NCBI RefSeq assembly: GCF_013328815.1
Contig: NZ_JABUHN010000001.1
Location: 372,001 to 436,000 of the forward strand
Source of the DNA: Tabrizicola fusiformis
Lineage (GTDB): Bacteria > Pseudomonadota > Alphaproteobacteria > Rhodobacterales > Rhodobacteraceae
Length of the DNA stretch: 64,000 nucleotides
Direction of reading: 5' to 3'
Part shown: positions 36,290 through 45,423 of the stretch, in pieces
How the letters are laid out: the number at the start of each line of letters is the position of its first letter
How positions within the stretch are numbered: the first letter of the stretch is position 1
Notes under the pieces: generated by a model
Told to the model about the DNA's origin: nothing
The model's database searches: none
Seen by the model: the letters and a program-made list of their open reading frames with translations, nothing else
Position numbers and translations under genes: made by a program

Positions 36290-36349
36290 TGGTTACCTTC
36301 TGTTAAGCATTCCGGCCTAGCTTGACGCGGAAGAGGAGCGGGCAGCACG

Positions 36350-38680
36350 ATGACCGGCACGACGGGCAGCGCCAAAGATCAGTTCGACCGCCACAACAGC
36401 CCCGAGGGGCTGTTCCTGCGCTATGCCAGGGGCCGGTTGCGCAACTTTGCGATGCGCCAGACGATGACGGTCATGGGCTCGTTGACCATTGGCGGGCTGG
36501 GCGCGCCGTGGATGGGGTTTCTGGCCGCAGCACTGGTCCTTGCGGGTGAGGCGGTGGAATGCCTGACGCTGCGGGTTCTGGTGCCGATGCCGCGGATTCT
36601 GCCGCGCCACCGCCGCATCGCGGCCGTGACTGCGGGGATACAGTCGCTGACCATCGCGGCCAGCATCATGCTGTGCTGGCGGCTGATCCCGCTGGTCGAG
36701 GCGCGGCTTTTCGCGGCGGTCTTCCTGATGGGGGCCGCGATCAACGCCGGCATGGTGCGCCGCCATTTCCCCGAAGGCGCCAAGGCGCGGCTGACGGTCT
36801 TTGCATTCAGTTGTCTGGCCATGCTGATCATGGACAGCACCGTCGCCTTGCACAGCGGACGGGCCGGGGCGTGGTTCTTTGTGCTGACCGTGCTGATCCT
36901 GGCCTATACGGCGACACTCTTCATCCGCGCAGTGGAAAAGGGGCAAAGCGAACGGCTGCGGTTCGAGCGCGCCCTGATCGAGGAGCAGGCGGCGCTGGAG
37001 CGGTCGCGTCTGGCGCTGGCCGAAGAGGCGCAACGCGCCGCGCGGTTGGCCCTTGTGGCCCGCCACGCCAATGACAGCGTGGTCTTCACCCGCCCCGATG
37101 GCCGTGTCGAATGGGTGAACGAGGCGTTCAGCCGGATCAGCGGCTATAGCTTTACCGAGGTTGTCGGCCATGCCCCGTCCGAGGTGCTGGACGCCCCCAC
37201 CACGGCGCAGAGCGCGTTGCAGACCCTGCGCGACGCCCAGCGGGAGCGGCGGCCCTGCGTGGTTGAAATCCAGAACCGCACCAAGGACGGCCGGCTGATC
37301 TGGATGGAAGTTTCGATGACCCCCGTCCTGAAACCCGATGGCAGCGCCGATGTCTTCATCGCCATCGAACGGGACATTACCCAAGCCAAAGCCCATGCCG
37401 CCGAACTCGCCGCCGCGCGTGAGGCGGCCGAGGCGGCGACGCAGGCGAAATCCGCCTTCCTCGCCACGATGAGCCATGAAATCCGCACGCCGATGAACGG
37501 GGTGATCGGTGTGGCCGAACTGCTTGAGGAAACCCGGCTTGACCCGCAGCAGCGGCAATATGTCGGCACCATCATCGAAAGCGGCCGCGCGCTTTTGACC
37601 ATCATCAACGATGTGCTGGACCTGTCGAAATTTCAGGCCGGCAAGGTCGAGCTGCGGGTCGAAGCCTTTTCGGTGGCCGAATGCGTGGCCCGGGCGCTCG
37701 ACCTGCTGCGTCCGACGGCACAGAAGAAGGGCATCGCGCTGACCTGCGATCTGCCCGAGCCTTTCCCGCGCCATCTGGGCGATGCCGGGCGGCTGCGGCA
37801 GATCCTGCTGAACCTGATCGGCAATGCGGTAAAGTTCACCTCCGAAGGTCAGGTCGGCGTTTCGGTGCGCCTGAAACCGGGGACGCGGCGCGACACGATC
37901 CAGATTGCCATTTCCGACACGGGCATTGGTATTGCCGCCGACCGCATCGGCCATGTCTTCGACAGTTTTACCCAGGCCGATGCCTCGATCTCGCGGCAGT
38001 TCGGCGGCACCGGGCTTGGTCTGACCATCTCGCGGCTGATGGCGCAGCAGATGGGCGGCGATATCGAAGTGTCTTCGGTGCTGGGGCAGGGCTCGGTCTT
38101 CACGGTTACCCTGCGACTGGCCGCCGCCCCGGTTGCGGGTGATGCAGCAGGGCGGGAAGAGCGCGCGGGGCCGCCGCAGACCGCGCTGCGCCTGCTGATC
38201 GCCGAAGATAACCGCACCAATATGCTGATCGCGCGCAAGCTTCTCGAACGCTCTGTCGCCAGCCTGGCCGAAGCGGGCAACGGCCGCATCGCGGTCGAGA
38301 TGTATCGCGCCAACCCGCCCGATCTGGTGTTGATGGATGTCTCGATGCCCGAGATGGACGGGCTGGCCGCCACCCGCGCCATCCGCGCCCATGAGGCAGA
38401 GGCGGGCCTGCCGCGCTGCCCGATCCATGCGCTGACGGCCTATGCCTCGGCTGAACAGGAAAGCGCCTGTCTTGAAGCGGGCCTCGACGGGGTTCTGACC
38501 AAACCCCTCTCGCGGGCCGACCTTTATGCGCTGATCGAGCGGACGGCAGCACCCGCGGGTTTTGACCTTTCCCCCAAGGATGGCTTAGACATGGGGGGAA
38601 AGGGAGGGACGGCATGGTCGATATCGCCACCAGAGTCCACAATCACAACTGGAAGATCGACCCGATCGTCCGGTCACTGA
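36350..38680 (+). CDS. Membrane hybrid histidine kinase (PAS-HisKA-HATPase-REC)
   Basis: A 776-residue sensor. Residues about 36-195 hold five or six hydrophobic helices with no obvious known sensor family, then a short coiled coil, a PAS domain from about 235 ([21 protein letters not shown]), HisKA with the phospho-His in [11 protein letters not shown] near residue 375, the ATPase boxes [15 protein letters not shown] and GTGLGL at about 488-555, and a receiver with LIAEDN near 615 and [10 protein letters not shown] near 660. Its last 67 bases overlap pncB in another frame. Its position between pncA and pncB suggests a link to NAD salvage, but that is inference. Confidence 0.92.
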   Translation: MTGTTGSAKDQFDRHNSPEGLFLRYARGRLRNFAMRQTMTVMGSLTIGGLGAPWMGFLAAALVLAGEAVECLTLRVLVPMPRILPRHRRIAAVTAGIQSLTIAASIMLCWRLIPLVEARLFAAVFLMGAAINAGMVRRHFPEGAKARLTVFAFSCLAMLIMDSTVALHSGRAGAWFFVLTVLILAYTATLFIRAVEKGQSERLRFERALIEEQAALERSRLALAEEAQRAARLALVARHANDSVVFTRPDGRVEWVNEAFSRISGYSFTEVVGHAPSEVLDAPTTAQSALQTLRDAQRERRPCVVEIQNRTKDGRLIWMEVSMTPVLKPDGSADVFIAIERDITQAKAHAAELAAAREAAEAATQAKSAFLATMSHEIRTPMNGVIGVAELLEETRLDPQQRQYVGTIIESGRALLTIINDVLDLSKFQAGKVELRVEAFSVAECVARALDLLRPTAQKKGIALTCDLPEPFPRHLGDAGRLRQILLNLIGNAVKFTSEGQVGVSVRLKPGTRRDTIQIAISDTGIGIAADRIGHVFDSFTQADASISRQFGGTGLGLTISRLMAQQMGGDIEVSSVLGQGSVFTVTLRLAAAPVAGDAAGREERAGPPQTALRLLIAEDNRTNMLIARKLLERSVASLAEAGNGRIAVEMYRANPPDLVLMDVSMPEMDGLAATRAIRAHEAEAGLPRCPIHALTAYASAEQESACLEAGLDGVLTKPLSRADLYALIERTAAPAGFDLSPKDGLDMGGKGGTAWSISPPESTITTGRSTRSSGH

Positions 38681-39906
38681 TCGACGACGATTTTTACAAG
38701 CTGTTGATGTGCCAGTCTGTTTTCCGCAACAAGCCGGAAACCACCGTCACCTTCAGCCTGATCAACCGCTCGTCCAAAGTGCGGCTGGCCGAGATTATCG
38801 ACGAGGGGGAGCTGCGCGAACAGCTTGACCATGTCCGCTCGCTCTCGCTGTCGCGGGGCGAAAGCACATGGCTGCGCGGCAACACCTTTTACGGCAAGCG
38901 GCAGATGTTCCGCCCCGATTTCATGGAATGGTTCGAGGGGCTGCGCCTGCCCGACTATCATCTGGAAAAGATCGACGGCCAATATGAGCTGACGTTTGAG
39001 GGCAAATGGCCCGAGGTCATGCTGTGGGAAATCCCGGCGCTGGCGGTGCTGATGGAACTGCGCGGGCGGGCCGTTCTGAAAGACATGGGCAAGTTCGAGT
39101 TGCAGGTGCTGTATGCCCGCGCCATGACCCGGCTTTGGGAAAAGATCGAGCGGCTGCGGCGAATCGACGGCCTCAGGATCGCCGATTTCGGCACAAGGCG
39201 GCGGCACAGCTTCCTATGGCAGGACTGGTGCGTGCAGGCAATGCAAGAGGGGCTGGGTGCCAAATTCACCGGCACCTCGAACTGCCGCATCGCCATGAAA
39301 CGCGACATCGAAGCGATCGGCACCAATGCCCATGAATTGCCGATGGTCTATTCCGCCCTTGCCAATTCCGATGCCGAACTGGCGGCGGCACCCTATCAGG
39401 TGCTGGCCGACTGGCACGAAGAGCATGAGGGCAATCTGCGCATCATCCTGCCCGACACCTATGGAACCGAGGGTTTTCTGCGCAACGCGCCCGATTGGCT
39501 GGCAAGCTGGACAGGCATCCGCATCGATTCGGGCGATCCGGCGGCGGGCGCCGAAACGGCGATCCGCTGGTGGACCGAACGGGGCGAAGATCCGCGGCAA
39601 AAGCTGGTGATCTTTTCCGACGGGTTGGACGTTGAACAGATTGAGGCGCTGCACGCCCGGTTCAGTGGCCGCGTGAAGGTGTCGTTCGGCTGGGGGACGC
39701 TTTTGACCAATGATTTCCGTGGTCTGGTGCCCAGTGACGGGCTGGCCCCCTTCAGTCTGGTCTGCAAGGCGGTCTCGGCCAACGGCCGCCCTACGGTGAA
39801 GCTCTCGGACAACCCGCTCAAGGCGATGGGGCCGGCCGAGGAGATTGCGCGCTACAAGCGGGTCTTCGGCGTGGGGGCGCAGGCCGCCCGCGAGGTGCAG
39901 GTCTGA
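38614..39906 (+). CDS. pncB: Nicotinate phosphoribosyltransferase
   Basis: A 430-residue enzyme that joins nicotinate and PRPP to give nicotinate mononucleotide. The family markers are [14 protein letters not shown] near the N-terminus, [25 protein letters not shown] and [23 protein letters not shown] lies just before the ATG, inside the kinase gene. The N-terminal residues before DDFYK are part of the fold, so the long 67-base overlap with the kinase is not an artefact of choosing too early a start. Confidence 0.95.
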   Translation: MVDIATRVHNHNWKIDPIVRSLIDDDFYKLLMCQSVFRNKPETTVTFSLINRSSKVRLAEIIDEGELREQLDHVRSLSLSRGESTWLRGNTFYGKRQMFRPDFMEWFEGLRLPDYHLEKIDGQYELTFEGKWPEVMLWEIPALAVLMELRGRAVLKDMGKFELQVLYARAMTRLWEKIERLRRIDGLRIADFGTRRRHSFLWQDWCVQAMQEGLGAKFTGTSNCRIAMKRDIEAIGTNAHELPMVYSALANSDAELAAAPYQVLADWHEEHEGNLRIILPDTYGTEGFLRNAPDWLASWTGIRIDSGDPAAGAETAIRWWTERGEDPRQKLVIFSDGLDVEQIEALHARFSGRVKVSFGWGTLLTNDFRGLVPSDGLAPFSLVCKAVSANGRPTVKLSDNPLKAMGPAEEIARYKRVFGVGAQAAREVQV

Positions 39907-39921
39907 GCCGCGCCTGCGGCT

Positions 39922-40842
39922 TTAGCCCCCCATCACCCGCCGCGCGCACAGGGCAAAGCGGGCGAGGTGGCGGCGATGCACCGGATGGTCGGGCGCCAGC
40001 CGGGGCATCATCCAGCCGACCGAGGCGCAGCAACGGGCGAGGGTGAAGGCATCGACCATCGCGGCATCCGCGGTGCCATAGCCCTCCATCAGCGCATCGC
40101 GCAGCGCGGTCGGGTCCGGCTCATACAGGTTCTGCGACATCGCCGTGCCAAGGTCATAAAGACGAAAGCCGATGCCGCTGTCGTCAAAGTCGATCAGGGT
40201 CAGCGCCTCGCCCTGAACCAGCACGTTTTCGCGCAGCACATCGGCATGGATCGGGCCCAGCCTGGCCGGTTCCGCCAGACGTTCGGCCAGAAAATCGCGG
40301 GCGCGCAGCAGAAGGGTGCGTTCATCCGGCGTGGCATCGGGGTGTTCCCAGAACCGGCCCCAGAACGGCGCCTCGCCCACCAGCCCGGCGCGGTCCCAGC
40401 GTGGCCGGGTGAAATCGGCGGGCAGGGTCAGTGCGTCGGTCGCATCATGAATCCGGCGCAGAAGCTGACCCAGCGCGCGATGCAGGCGGCGGGCCTGCGG
40501 CAGCGGCTGGGCGAGGGGCCTGCCGCCGACCCCCATCGCCTCGCCTTCGGCCCAGGCGATGGCCGAAGCCTGACTGCCGTCGGGCAGCGTCACCAGAAGC
40601 GGCCCCTCGCGGGAGGCGAGGGCTGCGGGAACCGCCACCCCGGCGGCGGCCAGTGCCGCGCACCACCAAAGCTCGGACCGGATCGCGGCGGGCGCCTGAT
40701 AGCCCTGCCGGTGCAGGCGCAGCGCGGCACGGGCGCCGCCCGGCAGCGCCATTTCAAAGACAGCATTTTCACGATGGGCCAGCAGGCGCAGCGGCCTGCC
40801 GTTCCAATGCGCGGCGGCCTCGGTTGCGATGGCTTCGATCAT
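39922..40842 (-). CDS. Aminoglycoside-phosphotransferase-fold kinase
   Basis: A 306-residue protein with the APH/choline-kinase fold. The Brenner motif is present as GPIHADVLRENVL and the magnesium-binding IDFDDSGIGF follows; the N-terminal lobe has an ATP-binding LRLHRQGY. Related proteins include homoserine kinase type II and other small-molecule kinases, so the substrate is open. Its ATG overlaps the arfB stop by four bases (40839-40842), suggesting co-translation with the rescue factor, though a functional link is not evident. Confidence 0.8.
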   Translation of the reverse strand: MIEAIATEAAAHWNGRPLRLLAHRENAVFEMALPGGARAALRLHRQGYQAPAAIRSELWWCAALAAAGVAVPAALASREGPLLVTLPDGSQASAIAWAEGEAMGVGGRPLAQPLPQARRLHRALGQLLRRIHDATDALTLPADFTRPRWDRAGLVGEAPFWGRFWEHPDATPDERTLLLRARDFLAERLAEPARLGPIHADVLRENVLVQGEALTLIDFDDSGIGFRLYDLGTAMSQNLYEPDPTALRDALMEGYGTADAAMVDAFTLARCCASVGWMMPRLAPDHPVHRRHLARFALCARRVMGG

Positions 40843-41261
40843 TCCTCGTCCTCCACCCGGCCGCGCAGGGATTTCACTTCGCCACGGGCGGTTTTGGCGG
40901 CAATGCGGCGACGCTGGCTGCCCAGCGTCGGCTTGGTGGCGATGCGGCGTTTGGGCGCCACCAAGGCGGCGCGGATCATTTCGGCCAGCCTCTCGCGTGC
41001 GATTTCGCGGTTGCGGGCTTGGCTGCGGGTATCCTCAACCTGAATGACCAGCGCGCCTTCCAGCGTCCATTTCCGCCCGGCGAGCCGTTTCAGCCGCACC
41101 TTGACCGGGGCGGGCAGATGGGGGGAGCGTTCGGCCTCGAACCGCAGTTCGACGGCGGTTGAAACCTTGTTCACATTCTGCCCGCCGGGGCCGGAAGAGC
41201 GCACGAAACTCTCGGTCAATTCCCAGTCGGCCAGCGCGATTTGGTCGTTTATCCACAGCAT
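40839..41261 (-). CDS. arfB: Ribosome rescue hydrolase ArfB (YaeJ)
   Basis: A 140-residue protein that frees peptidyl-tRNA from stalled ribosomes. The release-factor GGQ is at residues 26-28 in SSGPGGQNVNKVST. The C-terminal tail is rich in Arg and Lys (KPTLGSQRRRIAAKTARGEVKSLRGR), the part that enters the empty mRNA channel. The length matches the family. It lies upstream of and overlaps the kinase-like gene; a terminator separates it from the small transcript further upstream. Confidence 0.93.
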   Translation of the reverse strand: MLWINDQIALADWELTESFVRSSGPGGQNVNKVSTAVELRFEAERSPHLPAPVKVRLKRLAGRKWTLEGALVIQVEDTRSQARNREIARERLAEMIRAALVAPKRRIATKPTLGSQRRRIAAKTARGEVKSLRGRVEDEE

Positions 41262-41293
41262 GGGGCAAGGCTAGCGGGGACGCGGGCAAAGAG

Positions 41294-41322
41294 AAAGGGC
41301 CGCCGGTGCGCGGCGACCCTTT
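41294..41322. terminator. Terminator between small ORF transcript and arfB
   Basis: A 12-base stem with one G-T pair on the minus strand and a five-base loop; AAA and TTT pair at the base. It lies 71 bases beyond the end of the 18-codon ORF and 33 bases upstream of arfB, so the ORF appears to have its own short transcript. Confidence 0.75.
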
Positions 41323-41392
41323 CCGAGTTCCAAGGAGATGGGCCAGTTAGGAGCTAGGCCCAATCATTTGATTGCGATTTCAAGGGGTTGCC

Positions 41393-41449
41393 CTAAAAAT
41401 GCCCTCGCCTGACTGTCCGGACACCTCTCTCCAATATCACTCTAGACAC
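41393..41449 (-). CDS. Candidate 18-residue peptide gene
   Basis: A GTG at 41449 opens an 18-codon frame, VSRVILERGVRTVRRGHF, ending in TAG. It is preceded at ideal spacing by a 15-base sequence perfectly complementary to the conserved 16S rRNA 3' end, far stronger than any other site in the window. The peptide is basic (five Arg) and not hydrophobic. Downstream lie a short inverted repeat at 41361-41374 and a terminator at 41294-41322, and a TTGACC lies upstream at 41508-41513. It may be a real micropeptide, a leader ORF, or a small RNA that captures ribosomes. I do not recognise it. Confidence 0.5.
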   Translation of the reverse strand: MSRVILERGVRTVRRGHF

Positions 41450-41450
41450 T

Positions 41451-41465
41451 GGATCACCTCCTTTC
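41451..41465 (-). promoter_or_regulatory. Extended near-ideal Shine-Dalgarno
   Basis: The minus strand reads GAAAGGAGGTGATCC, matching the complete anti-SD region of 16S rRNA. The GGAGG core ends seven bases before the GTG at 41449. Such a long match is rare on ordinary genes. Confidence 0.7.
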
Positions 41466-41519
41466 AAAAGATTGCCGATAAGGGGAGGGTGGCACAGATT
41501 TTGTGTAGGTCAAGTTAAA

Positions 41520-42140
41520 TTACACAAGTTTCGCCGCACGTTTTGCAACTGCCAAACGAAAGGGCAAAAGGGCGACACCATCGACCAGCACCTTCACCAG
41601 AAAGTCCGCCACGCCCAGCGAAACCCACAAGGGAACGGCGGGGCCGAAGTTCAAGAGCGGGATCATCTCGGCGGCCCAGGTCACGTCATTGGCAGGCTCG
41701 ATGGCGGCAAAGACGGTGGCGAAGGCCAGCGGAAAGAAGATTGCGGTATCAATCGCCGATCCGGCGAGTGAGGCAAAGAACGGCGCCTGCCACCATGGCG
41801 CGCGGCGCAGCCGGGTGAACAGCGCGATGTCCAGCAATTGGCCCACCAGAAAGGCCGTGGCCGAGGCGAGAGCCACGCGCAGCGTGACCAGCGGCCCGAA
41901 CTCGCCCATGATCTGCGTGCCGACAAAGGAACAGGCAAGGCCCACGACAAACCCGGCATAGACCACCCGGCGGGCGGCGGCGGGGCCGTGGAAGCGATTG
42001 GTCAGGTCGGTAACCAGAAAGGCCACCGGATAGGTGAAGGCCCCCCAGGTCAGCCAGGTTCCGACCGGAAACTGGACAAGGATATTCGAGGCCACCACGA
42101 TGATGGCCATGGCAAGGATGCCAGGCAGAAGCGGTTTCAT
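41520..42140 (-). CDS. yhhQ: Queuosine precursor transporter (YhhQ/VUT family)
   Basis: A 206-residue membrane protein with about six helices. The family marker TYPVAFLVTDLTNRFHG is near residue 36, and VGQLLDIALFTRLRR and AGSAIDTAIFFPLAF are typical of COG1738. It imports preQ0 or preQ1 for making queuosine in tRNA. The leader immediately upstream folds as a candidate preQ1-I riboswitch, which supports the substrate. It is followed by the tiny-ORF region. Confidence 0.9.
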   Translation of the reverse strand: MKPLLPGILAMAIIVVASNILVQFPVGTWLTWGAFTYPVAFLVTDLTNRFHGPAAARRVVYAGFVVGLACSFVGTQIMGEFGPLVTLRVALASATAFLVGQLLDIALFTRLRRAPWWQAPFFASLAGSAIDTAIFFPLAFATVFAAIEPANDVTWAAEMIPLLNFGPAVPLWVSLGVADFLVKVLVDGVALLPFRLAVAKRAAKLV

Positions 42141-42146
42141 GTTGTG

Positions 42147-42177
42147 ATCCGTTTTTTACAAGGTCGCGGAGACTTGG
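42147..42177 (-). promoter_or_regulatory. Candidate preQ1 class I riboswitch
   Basis: In transcript order: stem CAAG (42176-42173), loop TCTCCGCGAC, closing CTTG (42162-42159), an A-rich TAAAAAA, then CGGA (42151-42148), which is complementary to TCCG in the loop. That is the H-type pseudoknot of preQ1-I riboswitches, with the A-rich third loop in place. CGGA lies seven bases before the ATG, so ligand binding would hide the ribosome site. The P1 stem is only four to six pairs. A further hairpin (42178-42204) lies immediately upstream. The transporter downstream carries the expected ligand. Confidence 0.6.
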
Positions 42178-42236
42178 CCCCCGTAACGGGAAACGTCATG
42201 GGGGACGCGGCGGACTAGCGCCTTTCGGCGGTTCCG

Positions 42237-43130
42237 TCAATCATGCAGGCGATATTCGATGATCCGGGTGGCGAAGAGAAAGCTGAAGCCGTCATCGGCG
42301 ATCAGGGTGGCGGTCAGCCGCCCCGCACTGTCGCGCCAGACCGACATGCCTTCCAGATTGGCGTGCAGGCCGACCGGGGTTTGCAGCAGCGTCGTCTCGC
42401 CGGTCAGCGTCTTGCCCAGATCAAAGCGCCTGAGCCGGGTGGAAAACCCCGCCAACCCGCGGAATTGCCGCTCCAGCAGATAGAACCGGCCATCCGGCCC
42501 GATATCCGCCGCCACGGCGAGGTAGCCACCCGAGCGTGGAATGCTCAGGTCGTGGTCCCATTTACCGTTGCGAAAGCGATAGACGGGAAAGGGCCGCTTT
42601 TCGCCGCCCGACCGCTCTGGCAGGGTGTAAAGCGTGCCGTCCGGGCCAACCGCCAGCGCTTCGAGCGCGGAATTCGCCTGCATCCGTGCAAATTCGGGCG
42701 GCGAGGGCAGGTTTTCGGCCGGGCCGTTCAGCCGCGCATAGCGCAGCACCCGCGCCGGCCCCTCGAACGAAACCCAGGCGCTGCCATCGGGCGCCATCGC
42801 CAGCCCCTCGCTGTCGGTGCGGCCGGGGCGCAGCGGCTCTTCACCCTGACCTTTCAGCGGCACCGGCGGGCTGGCGGTGATGCGGACAATCCGCCCCTCG
42901 CCATCCCGCTCGAAACGTCCCCGCACAAAGGCGCCCTTGTCGGAAAGGGCGACGAACCCCAATCCATCCGGCTGCACCTCAATCGCGGAAAACCCGCCAA
43001 AGCGGGGGTCGTCCATGGTCCAGACAACATCGGAAAGAAGGCCCGCGGGGGGAACCGGGGTGGCGCTGCCCTGAAGCCCCGCCAAAAGCCCGAACCCCGC
43101 CGTCAGGGCGAGGAAAGCACGTCTTTGCAT
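42237..43130 (-). CDS. Exported esterase-like protein of phytase family
   Basis: A 297-residue protein with a signal peptide that begins MQRRAFLALTAGFGLLAG, a possible twin-arginine-like leader. The body has the phytase-like propeller pattern: SDVVWTMDDPRFGGFSAIEVQPDGLGFVALSDKGAFVRGRF in part, DSEGLAMAPDGSAWVSFEG, and LEGMSVWRDSAGRLTATLIADDGFSF. Its start lies inside the end of mepA (28-base overlap), so it is the last gene of the MFS-mepA run. A larger member of the same family is encoded at 9897. Confidence 0.8.
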   Translation of the reverse strand: MQRRAFLALTAGFGLLAGLQGSATPVPPAGLLSDVVWTMDDPRFGGFSAIEVQPDGLGFVALSDKGAFVRGRFERDGEGRIVRITASPPVPLKGQGEEPLRPGRTDSEGLAMAPDGSAWVSFEGPARVLRYARLNGPAENLPSPPEFARMQANSALEALAVGPDGTLYTLPERSGGEKRPFPVYRFRNGKWDHDLSIPRSGGYLAVAADIGPDGRFYLLERQFRGLAGFSTRLRRFDLGKTLTGETTLLQTPVGLHANLEGMSVWRDSAGRLTATLIADDGFSFLFATRIIEYRLHD

Positions 43131-43999
43131 TGCTTGGGCAGGTCGGCCAGCGTGAATTCGCGCGGCCCCTTTTTGCGGGGGGCGTCATCCTCGGCTGGTT
43201 TTTTCTTTTTCGAGGGTTTGGGGTGCAGGTATTCGTCCGACACCCACCACATCAGCGTGTCGTCACAGCCGTCGCCGCCCTTGGACAGCTCGGAAACCGT
43301 GGGCTTTTGCGTCTCGCACAGCCGTGCGCCCTTGGGGCATTTCAGGCGGACGTGGAAATGGGTGTCATGACCGGCGACGGGGCGGATTTTCTGCAACCAT
43401 TTCTTGTCCTTGGCGGTTGCCGTCTTGCAAATCTCGATCTTCACCGCTGCGGCGACGAAAATCCGGTCCACCCGCGCATCGCTGGCCGCCGCTTTCAGAA
43501 GGGCGCGGCGGTCGGGAGTCCAGGCGTCGGTCACCGATTTCTGATCGGCCGAGCGGACCGGGATCGACGAGATATTCTCCCGCTCATCCCGCGACAGCGA
43601 CAGGCTTTTGGGCCGCAGCCACCAGATATCGGCATCCAGCCCGATCTGGTGGCTGGCATGGCCCGAGGTCATCGGCCCGCCGCGCGGCTGGCTGATGTCC
43701 CCGATGTAAAGGCCGGGCCAGCCGACCTGCGTTGCCGCCACCGACAGATCCTGCAAAAAGCCGATCATCACCGGCTGGCCAAAGTTGCGGTTACGCGACA
43801 GGCGCATCGCCTGCCACGTCGGCCCGGTTTCCGGCAATTGCTGCAACCCCGCGGCACAGCCCCGGGCGTAAGAGCCGACCGGCATCGCATCCTGTCTGCT
43901 GGGTGCGTCTTTGGCGCCGAACAGCTTGTTGGCAAGGGCATCGGCTCCGGCGGGCAGGGGGGCCGCCAGCGCCAGAAGCAGGACAAGTCTGCGGATCAT
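43103..43999 (-). CDS. mepA: Penicillin-insensitive murein endopeptidase
   Basis: A 298-residue periplasmic zinc peptidase that cuts D-Ala-meso-DAP crosslinks. A signal peptide covers residues 1-19. The LAS-type metal motifs are SGHASHQIGLDADIW and HDTHFHVRLKC, and several conserved Cys (GCAAG, EICKT, LKCPKGARLC, DGCDD) fit the disulfides of MepA. It overlaps the MFS gene upstream by four bases (43996-43999) and the phytase-like gene downstream by 28 bases, so the three are made together. Confidence 0.92.
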   Translation of the reverse strand: MIRRLVLLLALAAPLPAGADALANKLFGAKDAPSRQDAMPVGSYARGCAAGLQQLPETGPTWQAMRLSRNRNFGQPVMIGFLQDLSVAATQVGWPGLYIGDISQPRGGPMTSGHASHQIGLDADIWWLRPKSLSLSRDERENISSIPVRSADQKSVTDAWTPDRRALLKAAASDARVDRIFVAAAVKIEICKTATAKDKKWLQKIRPVAGHDTHFHVRLKCPKGARLCETQKPTVSELSKGGDGCDDTLMWWVSDEYLHPKPSKKKKPAEDDAPRKKGPREFTLADLPKQCKDVLSSP

Positions 44000-45363
44000 G
44001 CAAGTTCCCCTCTGGGTTTGACCCAGAGTAGCAGGATCAGCCCCACCGCGAACAGCCCGATCACCGGAGAGATGCCAAGTCTTGCCGATCCGGTCAGCCC
44101 GGTCGCCAAAGCGATCAGGAAAGGCGAGATGAAGCTGGCCACCTTGCCCGACAGCGCGAACAGGCCAAAGGCTTCGGTGGCCTGATCGGGCGTGGTGTGG
44201 CGCAGCATCATGGTGCGGCTGGCAGCCTGCAACGGCCCGCCTGCCGCCCCGATCAGCGCACCGCAGACATAGAACACGATGTCGGGCGTGGACGAGGCCG
44301 GGTCCATCGCAATGCCCCAGACGCTTTCCCGCGTCATGCCGACGATCACCAGACAGACAAGGATCAGCACCACGATCGAGCCGGCAATCACCGGCTTCGG
44401 CCCCAGCCGCTTGTCCAGCCCGCCGCCGATGAAGGCCGCCACCATAGCCGTGACCGCACCGAGGATTCCGAAGACGCCGATCTGGATCGTCTCCCACTCC
44501 AGCACATTATAGGCATAGACTCCGCCAAAGGCGTAAAGCGCGTTCAGCGCGTCGCGGTAGAACAGCGACGAGGCGAGATAGGCCGAAAGGCTGCGCCGGA
44601 ACCGCAACGAGGCGAGAAGCTCCATCAGGCTGGCCAGCGCCGCGCCGATCTGCAACGGGCGGGCGGCGGTGCGGGGTTCTTTCACCCACAGAAAGAACGG
44701 CACCATGAAGACCGCATACCAGATTGCGCTGAACGGCCCCACCGCGCGGGTGCCCTCGCGTGCCTCGGCGTCCAGCCCGAGCAGCGGGTCCATCCCCAGC
44801 AGGGTTTTGCCGGTGGTGGCGCTTTCGGCAAAGAACAACAGCATCACGATCAGTGCCAAGAGCCCGCCCAGATAGCCGAAGGCAAAGCCGTTGCCGGAGA
44901 TGCCGCCGATCTCGTCATGGTCCGACAGGGTGGGCATCAGGGCATTGGTGAAGATGGTGGCAAATTCCATGCCGATAAAGCCGACGCCAAAGAACAGCAC
45001 CGCCCATGTCAGCATCCCGGCATCGCCGCCCGGCGCCACCCACCACAGGCCATAGGCGCCGACGAAATAGCAGATCGAAAAGAGCCAGACCCAGATCAGC
45101 CGCCGCCCCGTGCTGTCGGCCACCGCGCCCAGAATGGGCGCCAGCACCGCGATCACCAGCGACGAGATGGTCAGCCCATAACCCCAGTATTCCTGCGCCG
45201 CCGCCTTGGCCGCTTCGGCATCAAGGCCCGCGCCAAGGTAATAGCCGCTGGCCACCTCGGCAAAATAGGGGCCGAAGATGAAGGTCAACAACAAGGTGTT
45301 GTAGGGCTGGCTGGCCCAGTCGAAGAAATACCAGCCCCAGATGCGCTGCCGCTGCGTTGCCAT
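43996..45363 (-). CDS. MFS transporter, UMF1/Atg22-like family
   Basis: A 455-residue transporter with about 12 helices. The N-terminus GWYFFDWASQPYNTLLLTFIFGPYFA is characteristic of the UMF1 family (related to vacuolar efflux proteins). The ATG at 45363 begins this conserved segment. The substrate is unknown. It leads the mepA gene by an ATGA overlap, raising the possibility that it handles murein fragments, but that rests only on position. Confidence 0.85.
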   Translation of the reverse strand: MATQRQRIWGWYFFDWASQPYNTLLLTFIFGPYFAEVASGYYLGAGLDAEAAKAAAQEYWGYGLTISSLVIAVLAPILGAVADSTGRRLIWVWLFSICYFVGAYGLWWVAPGGDAGMLTWAVLFFGVGFIGMEFATIFTNALMPTLSDHDEIGGISGNGFAFGYLGGLLALIVMLLFFAESATTGKTLLGMDPLLGLDAEAREGTRAVGPFSAIWYAVFMVPFFLWVKEPRTAARPLQIGAALASLMELLASLRFRRSLSAYLASSLFYRDALNALYAFGGVYAYNVLEWETIQIGVFGILGAVTAMVAAFIGGGLDKRLGPKPVIAGSIVVLILVCLVIVGMTRESVWGIAMDPASSTPDIVFYVCGALIGAAGGPLQAASRTMMLRHTTPDQATEAFGLFALSGKVASFISPFLIALATGLTGSARLGISPVIGLFAVGLILLLWVKPRGELA

Positions 45364-45423
45364 TCCCGCCCCCTGATTTTTGCCGATCAAGCCTGAAAGT
45401 GGCGGTTCTGGCAAGTGAAAGGC

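Noticed and set aside
36290-36306. A possible CtrA-binding site before the hybrid kinase (GTTAC and TTAA half-sites)
   Set aside because: The spacing and first half-site deviate from TTAA-N7-TTAA, so support is too weak.
41450-41465. A 16S rRNA 3'-end fragment on the plus strand
   Set aside because: Only the anti-SD segment matches; no further 16S sequence precedes it. It is better read as a Shine-Dalgarno on the minus strand.
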